Positions 12,701 to 22,668 of a DNA stretch of 64,000 nucleotides are shown here, in pieces (the stretch's first letter is position 1; each line of letters starts with the position of its first letter). The DNA lies in the NCBI RefSeq assembly GCF_029867415.1, contig NC_081182.1, positions 9,554,646 to 9,618,645 on the forward strand. Reading direction: 5' to 3'. The translations under genes were made by a program, and so were the position numbers. Origin of the DNA: Vicia villosa. Lineage: Eukaryota; Streptophyta; Magnoliopsida; Fabales; Fabaceae. The notes beneath the pieces are model-generated. The model made no database searches. It was not told where the DNA came from and was given only the letters and a program-made list of their open reading frames with translations.

Positions 12701-13399
12701 GAGCAGTTACTAAGGTTAGACATCATCTAATAATTTCATATGAGAAACCAGAGTTTCTTATATTTAATTTTGTGCAAATCTTTGTTGCTGGTTCTAATCC
12801 TAATCTCCGTGTTTCTGTCTGTTAGGATTGAGAGCTTAACAGCTGAAAATGACATCAAGTCTACGAAGGTAAAGCTGTAATTCCATTGTGATTTATAATA
12901 AAAGTTACCATGTCAAATTTTGCATATTATGTTGCTATATATCAATCTAGGAGTTTTTTAGACGGACCGAAAATCTTATACTGATTTCATTTTGTTAATT
13001 CAGGAGAGAGATTTGGCAGCCGCGGCCGAAAAGCTAGCCGAGTGTCAAGAAACCATATTCCTTCTGGGAAAGCAGTTAAATGCTATCCACCCTCAAAGTC
13101 CAAATTCTCAAGAAGTAGTTCACTTGGAGATGAACAGTGCCACTTCTTCTTTTGTCCAAAGACTGAGTTCAGATTCCCCCTTGCATTTCTCCAATGGTTT
13201 ATTTGTCCCATCAGACAATGATTCAAACATACCGGCACCGGCACCGGCACCGGCCAGATCTCCGGCACCACTTCCAAAATCAAAACCGAAACACAGACCT
13301 ACGAAATCAGCCTCTTCAACTGGTTCTGTCACTACGCCGGAGAAACATGGACGGGGATTTAGTAGATTCTTTTCATCAAAAGGGAAGCCTGGTTATTGA
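9783..13399 (+). CDS. Filament-like plant protein (FPP4/5/6-type long coiled-coil protein), five coding exons
   Basis: Coding exons are 9783-9878, 10020-10281, 10362-12714, 12826-12868 and 13004-13399. All junctions are GT-AG and the phases agree, giving 1049 aa plus a stop. The N-terminus MDRRWPWKKKSSDK matches the hallmark start of FPP proteins. Exon 2 encodes heptad-rich repeats (SYEEKV, TYDEQV, TYEEKV). Exon 3 opens with the FPP signature GWEKAEAEALALKDHLESV followed by LTVEDRASHLDGALKEC (residues about 120-160). A less ordered Ser-rich middle (about 330-560) precedes a second conserved coiled coil (about 790-905). The tail has a PAPAPAPA run and ends GRGFSRFFSSKGKPGY. No membrane segment or signal peptide is seen. 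The family is plant-specific and related to lamin-like or myosin-like coiled coils, with proposed roles at the cytoskeleton or endomembranes. The exact role is not certain. The length is normal for the family and the gene looks intact. Confidence 0.95.
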
Positions 13400-14224
13400 G
13401 ATTGCAGCTTGCAGATATATTAGTAATATTAATGTTTGACATAATTGAGTTTTTGGGGAGGTTTGTGTAGGTAAGGAAAAGGATGCTATGAGTGTATGGT
13501 GATTGATGCTTGTATGTAATGGTTGTAAAGTAACCTTATGTTTTTTTTTCTTCCTTTTCATTGGTTTTTCCTCCCTATGTTCTGGTATTGAATCAGTAAA
13601 CTATAAACATTGACATAGTCTAAGAACCTTTACAGTTACATGTTCAAATTCAAATTCAGTTATGAGATTAAGGTGAATATTTTGATAAAGATTATATTTT
13701 AGAGCTTCATCAAAATTACTATATCTATATCATTATGATAATCCTCTAAAACATTTGACACTGGTAACTATCAACCAAGAACTTTATGAGGTTAAAGCCA
13801 GACCCGTATGTTGATTTGGTTTATAGAAGTCATTTAACACATTTGTTTGAGTGGACTAATCAATCATCCGATTTAAAAGTCACTGTGTTGAAATAAATCC
13901 TAATTTTTGAGCGGACTAATCAATCATTCGATTGAAAAGTCATTGTGTTGAAATAAATCCAAACACTTTAAAGGCATTGGTCTCAAGAGGAAAACAATAG
14001 TGTTGTGTTGAGTCTTGGGGCCAAATCAAATTTGTATGTGAACTAGGCTCTCCCTCAACTGTTTGTTTTTGTTTATTAAGGATTAGTCTTCATCATGGTT
14101 GTGTCATGTGTCGGTTCTTCGTACACCTACAATATTTTCCGATATGATTATAAAATAGTCAATAGTATTTACTCTAATTAAAAAAAAAAAAACTCTTTTC
14201 CATTTTCTTAATAAAATAAACTAC
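13400..14224. other. 3' flank of the FPP gene and spacer with a 60-bp tandem duplication
   Basis: The likely 3' UTR runs to about 13560 (T-rich, with TGTAATGGTTGTAAAG near 13515). Positions 13846-13964 hold two tandem copies, about 60 bp each, containing 'ggactaatcaatcatccga' and 'gtgttgaaataaatcc', about 90% alike by eye. No gene is seen beyond the UTR. Confidence 0.5.
13846..13964. repeat. Two-copy 60-bp tandem duplication
   Basis: The pairs 'gtggactaatcaatcatccg'/'gcggactaatcaatcattcg' and the following 'gtgttgaaataaatcc' recur with a period of exactly 60 bp. Confidence 0.8.
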
Positions 14225-14629
14225 AGATATTTGTGTTGGAATACGTTATGGGCCAGTCAAAATCTCAAATAAATAAGGTCCAATTCATCTTAAATCTATT
14301 CTATTTGTCTTAGGTATAAAATTAATTTACATGCAATTAATTTTCTAATATCCACTTTTTACTATATTTCATCTTGAATTTTGAAGTGACTTGGGTGTTG
14401 GAGTGCTAACCATGCAGGTCCACCCTACGTTGTCGTAAAGGAGATCAACCCACCGTTTAAGATCATTCGTTTTTCAATTGCATCCATTTCTGGTTCCTGA
14501 ACAAAATAATGACGTTGTAAGTGAAAATCAATTTTTGATTCTTACTATTTTCCCGAATTCACGTTCGCTTTTCAATTCCATCGTGCAAAAATAGAAGTTC
14601 TAGACGTGGATTCTTACAATTTCATATCT

Positions 14630-14709
14630 AAATCTCTGATTTACCGATTTGTAACCTCCTTAGGTCACCAAATCTCTGATTTACCGATTTGTAACCTCCT
14701 TAGGTCACC
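14630..14709. repeat. Exact 40-bp tandem duplication inside the gypsy relic
   Basis: The 40-bp unit beginning AAATCTCTGATTTACCGATT and ending TAGGTCACC is present at 14630-14669 and again at 14670-14709 with no difference, so the duplication is recent. Confidence 0.95.
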
Positions 14710-16939
14710 AAATCGAGAACACTTAGAAACAAACACGGAGATTCTTCGTAGTTGATTTAATCAATCACCGTTTCTCCTTTAACGAAAGCTTCGGGGTCCT
14801 AAGGCTTCGACGATCGTCCTCAAGCTACATCCAACTGAAGAAGACACCTTATAGAAGAGAAGTCTGGAGCCTCGAAAGAGGATATATACCAAATACTCAA
14901 AACCACGCCCGTCCACAAAAAGGTTACAATTGAAGGTCTATCTCATGTCATTTCTTTGTAACGAATTCAATTCGTTATTAATATAAATATATGTACATAT
15001 TCTCTTTCTTCCTCTGTTGTATGCTTCTTTGTGTCCTTTTGTTGTAGATTGTTAAAAAAATAGGTAACAAATATGAAATGCATGATTGCGTATCAGATAC
15101 AGACTAAACACATTTCTATGATTCTGACACTGCTTAAGCACATTCCTTTCCTGATTGTGTACCCAATACTGACAACGCATTTTTGCGATTCTAACACAAC
15201 TTAAGAATGTTCCTTTCCCGACTGCGTATCCGATACACACTAAGCACATTTATACGATGCTGATACGGCTTAAACACATTCCTTGCCTAATTGTGTAGAC
15301 GATACAGACTAAACGCATTTATGAAATTCTAATACGACTTAAACACATCCCTCACATGACTTCTCATTTGAGACGAACTACACATTTCTGCGTAGCTGGC
15401 GCACCCCATTCGAATCTATCCAATCCAAGGGCGTAGGTAGCGGAGACCAGAAACGTCCACCTCGATCCGAGCTAAGCCTCGGGAGCAGGGACGAGGATCC
15501 TACCCTTGGTCGGAAAACAGTCCTCGGTGACGCAGATTGCAGTATAAATATACGGCCATATAACACCAAATTTGTCGGTCTCAGACGTCGCCCTAGAGGA
15601 CACTAGGAGCTCGCCAAATGCACTGCACAAATAAATATACTACTGTAACAAACGCTAAATACAACAAACAATCATAGCAACCAAAAATGATAACTAACAT
15701 CATTCAACGCGTTAAGTCGCAAGTCACAAAGACAGGAAAATTCAATAGGAATATCAACCACTTCATTACAATAAAATGCAATAGTTCCCTCGTAAAACGA
15801 GCAGTTAGGGTTCTCACACCCAAAAAAAAATTTCTCATCGCAGCCAATGGACGCCGGTGGTCCGATCTAAGCAAAAAAACTTTGCAATGCAAGCATAACA
15901 AACAAGCAATGGATTTACAACAATTTGAAAACAACCAAAGGCATAACATAACGAAAGTAATAAAGTGGAGTTAAGTGCAAAGCTCCAAGCCAAACAATAC
16001 ACAAATTATTGAGGTAGATTTTTTTCTTAAATATTAATAATTATTACACTGAGGGCACAAAAGTCTGGGAAATGTTGCATGAAATAAAAAAGTTAAAAAA
16101 AAGAAAATCAAGCCAAATCCCGAGTCACCCTGGGAGCAAACTAAAACGAGTCCAACGCCTCGACCAAAAGTTATGGCATCAGGGTAGAACATTGTCGCCT
16201 ATTCCATAACTTGGTCACGGACTCGAGCATAACCTACATAGTCTGCTGAAGAGAATTATTAGGATTTTACTTTAGACCAACAAATTCTCCTTTAAAGGCT
16301 TTCATGGCCCCGACATGAGCCCTGGCTTCCTGAAGAATAGTCTTCCGATGCTCATCCTCTCGACGAGTCTTTTCTTCGACAACATCATAAGCATCTTGAT
16401 AGCGTCTCCTCGGTTATTTTAGAGCATCCTCCATCTTAGTTACCTGAGCAAAAGGAGACTTGTAAATTTACTCCTCCTCTTGCAAAGAGTCAGTGGTAAT
16501 AAGTTCCCCATGAATAGTAGAGCACATCTTCACATTTTATTTTCCAGGCGTCCTTTTCCTTGGAAATACTGCTAGGAGCCAAGACGTCTCCTCGACCAGA
16601 AGAGACTAGAAGAGACAAGGGAGAATATAGAAGCAGCCTTGAATATACTGTGAGTAATCTCGGAGACGAATTCCATCATTTTGAACGAAGGATAAATCTA
16701 ATGTTGAGACGATAACAACAACCTCTTCAAAGGCAATAAACGCAAACACCCGTATATCACGGCCATTACACGAGGAGCGCCTTGGGCGAGCCTCCCCTCA
16801 AAGGGACTGTGAAGAGAAAGATTGTTGAAATGATGGTTGTCCATAAAAAGGAGGGATCCCTTCAACAAAAGTACTTGATCAACCTATGCTAGGATTCTGA
16901 GACTTTGAAAAGGTCCGGGGTGTCTCCAATGAAATTCCC

Positions 16940-17240
16940 CTGGATATTATTTCCACCATCAGACAGTTTGACGTCTTCAAGATCTTGATCGATGGGGGAA
17001 TTTCTTGAGACATCCTCTATGCAGTGTTATTCAGAAAGATGAGCCTATACAGGGGAAACCTAACCCCATATGAAGGGTGAGACTTGCAAGCAATCAATGG
17101 GACGACCACTCGTCCCAGGGGGTACATAGAGCTAATGGTATCAGTGGGCGAAGAAAGGGACATTCGAGAAATCAACACTCAGTTCCTCATTATAACTTGC
17201 ATAAGCCTTTACAATTGCACCCTAGAAGGCCTTTCATAGT
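16940..17240 (+). pseudogene. Aspartic protease remnant of a Tat-type gypsy element
   Basis: The + frame at 16982 reads ILIDGGIS, stop, DILYA. The D-G-G catalytic core (16991-16999) corresponds to the (V/I)DGGSSADILY motif of Tat/Ogre proteases. It is followed by KMSLYRGNLTPYEG. After a frameshift the frame at about 17113 reads RGYIELMVSVGEERDIREIN and then QFLIITCISLYNC, which corresponds to the family motif GYIEL-V-G followed by the YN-(I/V)-(L/I)-GRP segment. At least one stop and one frameshift break it, so it is non-functional. Confidence 0.65.
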
Positions 17241-17684
17241 AGAATTGGACGGTGTAGCTTCCCTCGTCCAAGAAGCACAAATACCACAACCCTAACGGTG
17301 AACCAGCCGTAATCTGCACTGACCTCGAAGGAGCTAAAACAATTCATCACGATCTTCAACATGGCCAAAGAGACAGCACAACCATGGAGATCAATGTGAC
17401 GTCCCTCACCGACTAGCTCCAACGAATAGGCATCCATCCACTAAAACATGGAGGAATAGGGGAGAGTTAATGACAGGAATTAACGATAGATAGTCCGCCT
17501 GCTTATAATGTTTGTCTCCATTTTGTATTAATTCAAAAATTTGTGTAGACATCCATATGACATGAATGTATGGTTTTCGGCTATGAATGAAATTGAAAGT
17601 ATCCTGAAACGATTATTCCTCTTTGATTAATAACAGTAACAGCGGACCTGGGGTAGGACCAACGCAGTCGATGCTCGACCTTAA

Positions 17685-18400
17685 GGGTGCGTTTGATTTG
17701 CAAAATATGAAGTACTGGACAGAACAGTACTAGACAGTACAGAACAGTACAAGACAACTTTTTGTAATGTACTGTGCTTGATGGTTATTAATTACTGGAC
17801 TGAACAACTGTTTTCTTGATTTTGCGTGATAGGTCTATGCACCAGACAAAATAATATAATTTCTAATATAATATTATTTATTGATATATAAAATATAATA
17901 TTTATGAATCAAAATATTAAATAATGAGGAAAAAAGATGAAGAAATAGTTTTTTTACTCTACTTTGTTTAATATGTTTATGAAGCAGACAAAATAATATA
18001 ATTTCTTATATAATATTTTTTATTAATAATTTTGAATCAAAATATTAAATAATGAGAAGGGAAGAAAAATAATAAATTGAGATTTTTTTCTCTACTTTAT
18101 TTGATATGTCAATGAACCGAATAAAAACAGTATAATTTTTATTATAACATTTTTTTGATATATAAAATATTAATATTATATTTATGAATTAAAATATTAA
18201 ATAATAAGAAAGAGAGTAAAAAAAATAATATATTGATATGTTTTTGATAATTAGTGTTTGGGACAAAAAGTTGTCCCATGGTTTAGTGGGGAACAAAAAA
18301 TTATAGTTTTGTCCAGTACCATGATTAGTTTTTGCATCAAACAGAGTAAAAAAAAGTTATCCTGTCCAATACCTCGTTTTTTAGCAAATCAAACGCACCA
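17685..18400. mobile_element. PIF/Harbinger-like (Tourist-type) MITE with TAA target duplication
   Basis: Terminal inverted repeats GGGTGCGTTTGATTTGC (17685) and GCAAATCAAACGCACC(A) (ending 18400) match over 16 bp. They are flanked by TAA on both sides (17682-17684 and 18401-18403), the 3-bp target duplication typical of PIF/Harbinger. Length is 716 bp, non-coding. The ends also share 'acaGtac/tgtcc' subterminal sequence. The middle is a set of tandem units of about 138 bp. Confidence 0.8.
17830..18240. repeat. Internal tandem array (about 3 x 138 bp) in the MITE
   Basis: Three diverged copies begin near 17830, 17967 and 18105. Each has 'atg(c/a)a(c)c(g/a)..ataatataattt', 'ttatgaatcaaaatattaaataat' and 'tctctactttattt' in the same order. 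This expanded the element beyond usual MITE length. Confidence 0.7.
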
Positions 18401-18416
18401 TAAGAAATTCATAATT

Positions 18417-19020
18417 CCATGAGAATCAAGGAACATTATACGATATGATTATTAGAAATAGGTTCTTTTTTGGTACTAGCTGTTGAGGAGATGAATAATC
18501 ACCGGCCATGCAAAATGTATGAATTAATTAATCCATAAAACATCTTATTAAATAAAACTATGATCGTATCGTGGTGGTGAAGAAACATTTATTAGTGAAA
18601 ATATGATGAAACATATTTTGGTGAGGATTGATACACATATTGGGGATCCCCACTAACCGCACAATATAAATCTAGAATGAAGATGGATCACATTCACATA
18701 CACATAGATATGATGATGTTTTTGTTCGATGCAAACAATTAAGGTGATCTGTTTGTGGTCCTCTACTTAATGTGATCATTTTGCTCCTTCTTAAACATGA
18801 TAATTTATCGTATGGTTTCCGTCCTTAATTTCTGTACCTTCTCTTTTCAGATAGACAGAGAAAAACAACAGCTTCCTCTTTAAATGATCAAGTTAATGCA
18901 ACTTCCCTTGCTTCCTCCATCTCGTGTCTTGAATGCATACTTGATGAAAATTATTAGATGTTTCAATTTTCATGATAACATGAATTGTTTATTAAAAATA
19001 CTTTATTAGTGGTATTTTTA
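18417..19020 (+). repeat. Copy A of a 600-bp promoter-like segment also present at 39898-40505
   Basis: Shares long near-identical stretches with 39898-40505 in the same orientation: 'ggccatgcaaaatgtatga', 'gaaacatttattagtgaaaa', 'cccactaaccgcacaatat', 'gtgatctgtttgtggtcctc', 'tttatcgtatggtttc'. It contains an RY-like CATGCA and a TATA-like CAATATAAATCT (18661-18672). No ORF of useful length follows. It could be a duplicated promoter or first exon of a lost gene, or part of an unknown repeat. Confidence 0.75.
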
Positions 19021-19150
19021 CAAGACGAAGTAATAATAGTTGTTTAAGCATAATTTGCATTTTCTGCTTACTTTCAAATGCCTTCATCAATGAAACTTAT
19101 ACAAAGCTATTGACAAAGGTTACTACTAACAGTTTGTTAACTCACTGTTA

Positions 19151-19165
19151 ACTAACTTCTAAATA
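19151..19165. repeat. Left 15-bp target-site duplication of LINE insertion
   Basis: ACTAACTTCTAAATA at 19151-19165 is repeated exactly at 19677-19691, bracketing the LINE fragment. Confidence 0.9.
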
Positions 19166-19676
19166 TGCTTAAACAACGAGAGATCAACTGAAAGTTAGAG
19201 GGGTTATAGTTGATGATTTAGATTGTTGTTGTGTTTTCTGTTTTCACGAATTGGAAGATATCAATCATCTGTTTGGTTGCTGTCCGATAACAAGCAGAAT
19301 TTGGTCAAAAGTGGGTCATTGGTTGGGTGACTCCGTGAAGCTGTCGAATGTGGAATTGAGGAGTTTTTTGATCACTTTGATAAGATTAAGGCGATAGAAG
19401 ATCGATTAACTGTGGGAATTATTTGGATAACAGTCATGTGGAATTTGTGGGTGATGAGAAATGCCATCCTTTTTAAAGGTGAAATCTTTAATTTCGACAA
19501 GTGTTTCTCTGCCATCGTTCTTAGTTCCTGGAAATGATTTAGTGTAGTTAATGGCTCTTCTATAGCTCGTAATTTTCACATTTGGAACATCCTTCCTCTA
19601 TCCTGTGTAAAGAGGTAATGGGTTGCTTTTGTATCTTGGTTCTTTGTGATTAATACCTTTATTTATTGGAAAAAAA
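19166..19676 (+). mobile_element. 5'-truncated L1-type LINE (3' end with zinc-binding RT domain remnant)
   Basis: The + frame from about 19216 reads a zf-RVT-like stretch (VFCFHELEDINHLFGCCPIT, then SRIWSKVGHWLG), the Cys/His domain at the C-terminus of plant L1 ORF2. The 3' region (tgtgtaaagaggtaatggg, then ggttctttgtgattaatacc) ends in a short A-run at 19671-19677. Exact 15-bp duplications of ACTAACTTCTAAATA flank it. The 5' truncation, A-tail and target duplication are diagnostic of target-primed insertion. The 3' end is the same family as 39570-39835 on the other strand. Confidence 0.85.
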
Positions 19677-19727
19677 ACTAACTTCTAAATAGATTTTAAC
19701 TAACAGAAGTAACACCTAACAAACACT

Positions 19728-20173
19728 TAGGGGTGTGTAAAATATCCGGTTTTGATGTCCAAATCCATAACCAAAGCTAAACCACTTTTAAATATCCGGA
19801 TATAATTCAATGGTTATTAACCGGTTTAGTTATTAATGGTTTGGTTATCCATTCATATAATCCGGATATAATTAAATGGTTATTAGCCGGTTAAATTATT
19901 TTGGATTCGGTTATAATCCGGTTATTATCCAAATCCAAATATTTTAATTCTCAAAATATTAATTTTTTTTTGAAAAAAAATATTTTTGGAAAAAATAATT
20001 TTCAAAACTGGATTTTTTTAAAAAGTCGGTTATATAATCATAACCAAATTTATAACCGGTTTTATAACCAGTTTTGATTAAAATATGGTTATGGTTATAA
20101 ATCCAAACCATTTAAATGGTTTTAAAATGGTTATGGTTTGGTTTTTGAAAATAACCAACCATGCACACCCGTA
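19728..20173. mobile_element. hAT-like non-autonomous element (MITE) with 8-bp target duplication
   Basis: Ends TAGGGGTGTG at 19728 and CACACCCGTA at 20173 are imperfect inverted repeats (reverse complement TACGGGTGTG). CAAACACT flanks both sides (19720-19727 and 20174-20181), the 8-bp duplication of hAT elements. The interior is rich in 'ccggttataa' and 'aaccggttt' variants of both orientations. It has no coding capacity. Confidence 0.8.
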
Positions 20174-20223
20174 CAAACACTTTAACAAAAATTAACCACA
20201 ACTGTTAATTACTTTGAATGGCT

Positions 20224-21190
20224 TGATCTTGCTTTGTGGCTTGAACTTAACACTCTAACACTTCCACAAGATCAAGGGGTTTACAATAAATGACCTTGAG
20301 CTTGTTCTTCAAATCTTGAAAGGCTGTTGTACCAAGGGATTTTGTAAGCGTGTCAGCTACTTGACCATAAGCTGGAAAGTTAAAGAACCATGTTTGTTGA
20401 GCTTGCAGGGGCTTAGCGTTGGGGTTCAGACACCAATATAATTATACATCTTTGCTCTATCAAGCAAGGCTCTGTTATGCTTTGATTGTGTCACCAGAAG
20501 AGACCCATTTTGCTTGAGTGATGAATTATATGCCTAGAAAATATTCTGGTTTACCAAACCTGTTAAAATTAAAAGATTCATGGAGCTTGTTGATTAAGTT
20601 ATGAACTAAGACTGATGAAGAACCAGTGATGAGAATGCCATCAACATACACAAGTACATCAATAGTTATACTTTGTTTAAAATAAACGAACAAAGAGTGA
20701 TCACACCTTGAATGAGAGAAGCCAAAGTGAACAAGAGCTTGGGCTAGTTTTTCATACCATGCTCTTGGGGCTTGATTAAGCCTATGAAGAGCTTTGTTGA
20801 GCTTCCATACTTGATCCTTATTATAATGAGTAAAATATGTTGGTTGAACCATGTAGACTTAATCTTGTAGAGTACCATTCAAAAAATGCATTATTGGTGT
20901 CTATATGTTGATTGTCCCATTTGTAAATGAGAGCTAGACTGATTATGACTCTAATTGTTGTTGGTTTCACCACAAGTGAGAATGTCTCATTGAAGTCAAA
21001 ACAATGTTTTTATGATATCCCTTAGCTACTAACCTTGATTTGTATTTTTGACATTTACATAAGGGTTCTCCTTGACTTAATTACCCATTTGAGCCAATTG
21101 TTTGTCTATGATTAAGTAACTCTATGAGGGTCCATGTTTTGTTAGCCATGAGTGCACCATATTCAAGTTTCATGGCTTGTATCCAATTTT
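20224..21190 (-). pseudogene. Ty1/copia reverse transcriptase relic
   Basis: Read on -, from about 21190 the order is QAMKLEYGALMANKTWTLIE, then SRLVAKGYHKN (fingers), then an intact stretch 20852-20526. That stretch has VQPTYFTHYNKDQVWKLNKA, LNQAPRAWYEKL, the catalytic motif as YVDGILITGSS, and KPEYFLGI. The catalytic YVDD is changed to YVDG. The RNase H part is missing: after 20526 the sequence soon jumps to the copia C-terminal end (ADxLTK-like QVADTLTKSLGTTAFQDLKN, about 20370-20300). Stops and frameshifts are present upstream. It is a dead element, in opposite orientation to most neighbours. Confidence 0.85.
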
Positions 21191-21359
21191 TTTTCTTACA
21201 GAGCTTGTTCAGCACATGTTGAATCTGTGTGAGCTATAATATCTTTTGGCTTTGATTTTCTTGTCTTAGCCCTAGTTAACATAGGATGCTCATTTTGTAA
21301 GAAAGGGCGGGCATGTTTATTATTGCGAAAGGATGGAGAAAGGGAATTTTCAGTCATGC

Positions 21360-21677
21360 TTGTTGAATCTTTTTTGCAGGTAATATGAGTTTAACAGGGA
21401 TATCAACTTTTGATGATGACAACTAAGGTCTTATGATAAGTCAAGCATGAACGGCTAAGCGGATAAAAATGAAAACCGTATCATTATGGTATGATGAACT
21501 TGTCTATCTGATGATGGAAATCATATGGAATGCAGTCTTGAGCCTCATCTCAAGCTAAATAATCCACAAAAGAGAAAGCATCTGACAAAGTCTTTAAGTA
21601 TTGTGGTACCTCCTAATTTAGTAGTGAGTGAACAAATTGTAAAGCATAAGGGCTTTATCGTATAAGCGTATGTTTAA

Positions 21678-21709
<32 letters not shown>

Positions 21710-22668
21710 ACACACTAAAATGATTTCCAAAAATTTTTTTACCAAAAGAAAACATCTTCAAAAACATCTTAAAATTGTGCTAGATGAATTGAAAGCTATC
21801 AAAATATCTATAGGTGAAATTTTGACTCATCTCATCGGTTAGAGCATTTGTCCAATCGATTAGATCGACTCAAAATTGAGCCCTAAGAGATTAAGACATC
21901 TCCTTAATGATGCACAAAGGCTATATATATTTTCCTTCCTTTTATAATCTTACAAACGATTATATTTCAAACTTCTAATCGGTTGGGAAAACTTGCCAAT
22001 GGATTAGATTGCTTTAAAATGCATTTATTCGAAATTCCTTTTTTGGTCAACCTCTAGCCTATAAATAGATGTCCCTTTTCTCATTTCATTTCATCCTGAA
22101 AAGTGTTTTAACACACGCCTCTCTCTCTCTCTATAGTTTTATTTAACTTTCTCTCACTTATATTTTAGCCTAAGTGCTTTTGTGAGAAAAGTGTTTTTAT
22201 GAGTGAGGATATATTTGTAATTCTGGAAAGGGTAGAATTGTAAATTCACCAAGAGATTTTTTTGCAAAAAACTTGGTTGAATATTATCTATTTAAAGATT
22301 TATTTGAGTTAGAAGCTAAACCCATTAAAAACTTTGGTTCCAGATTGTGTGATTTAGTTCCAGTTTAGTTTTGAGATTTGCCCGTTAAAAAATATCATAG
22401 GTTCAAGTTTAGCTCGGTATTAAAAGCTTGATAGAATCTTGGTCATCTCGGTATTACAACCAAGATAGGTTGAAGCTCGTCCCATTATTAAAAGCTTCAT
22501 AGGTTTGAGATCTTCCAGGTGTTAAAGTCCCACAGGTTATTGGTTATCCCGTATAAAACTAAGGTTTAAGATTTGTGAGCTCAGCCCGTGTAAAAGCTTG
22601 CAAGGTTTTGAAATTTTTTTCATACATTATTGTGAGCACTTGAATTGTCATAGTTTGAATTCTAACAA
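21360..22668 (+). mobile_element. SIRE/Maximus-like Ty1/copia LTR
   Basis: It starts near 'tcaacttttgatgatgacaactaag' (21402), typical of the 5' part of SIRE/Maximus LTRs. It has the alternating 'aatcgattaga' lines at 21860-22010, a TATA-like CCTATAAATAG at 22069, pyrimidine-rich leader (ctctctctctctctatag), the repeated 'gttaaaa..cataggttcaag' block (22320-22600), and ends in TTCTAACA near 22668. No PBS follows, so it is probably a solo or broken LTR. A (CA)n tract lies at 21678-21715. Confidence 0.6.
21678..21715. repeat. (CA)n microsatellite
   Basis: About 19 CA dinucleotides with one interruption (acatacac). Confidence 0.95.

Larger units (their letters stand above)
14225..17684 (+). mobile_element. 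Decayed Tat-type Ty3/gypsy retrotransposon (LTR part, leader, gag/protease remnants)
   Basis: Positions 14225-14510 are related to 24480-24756: both have a TATA-like g(g/a)tataaaa followed by 'gttggagtgctaaccat(g)ca(g)gtccaccct'. This marks both as LTR parts of one family. The middle (14500-16900) has many stops. At 16930-17290 the reading frames still show a retroviral-type aspartic protease (see separate entry). From 17280 the frame reads N-G-E-P-A-V-I-C-T-D-L-E-G-A-K and then M-E-I-N-V-T, like the spacer after the protease in Tat/Ogre elements. No RT or integrase was found. The right side is cut by the MITE at 17685. Confidence 0.55.
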
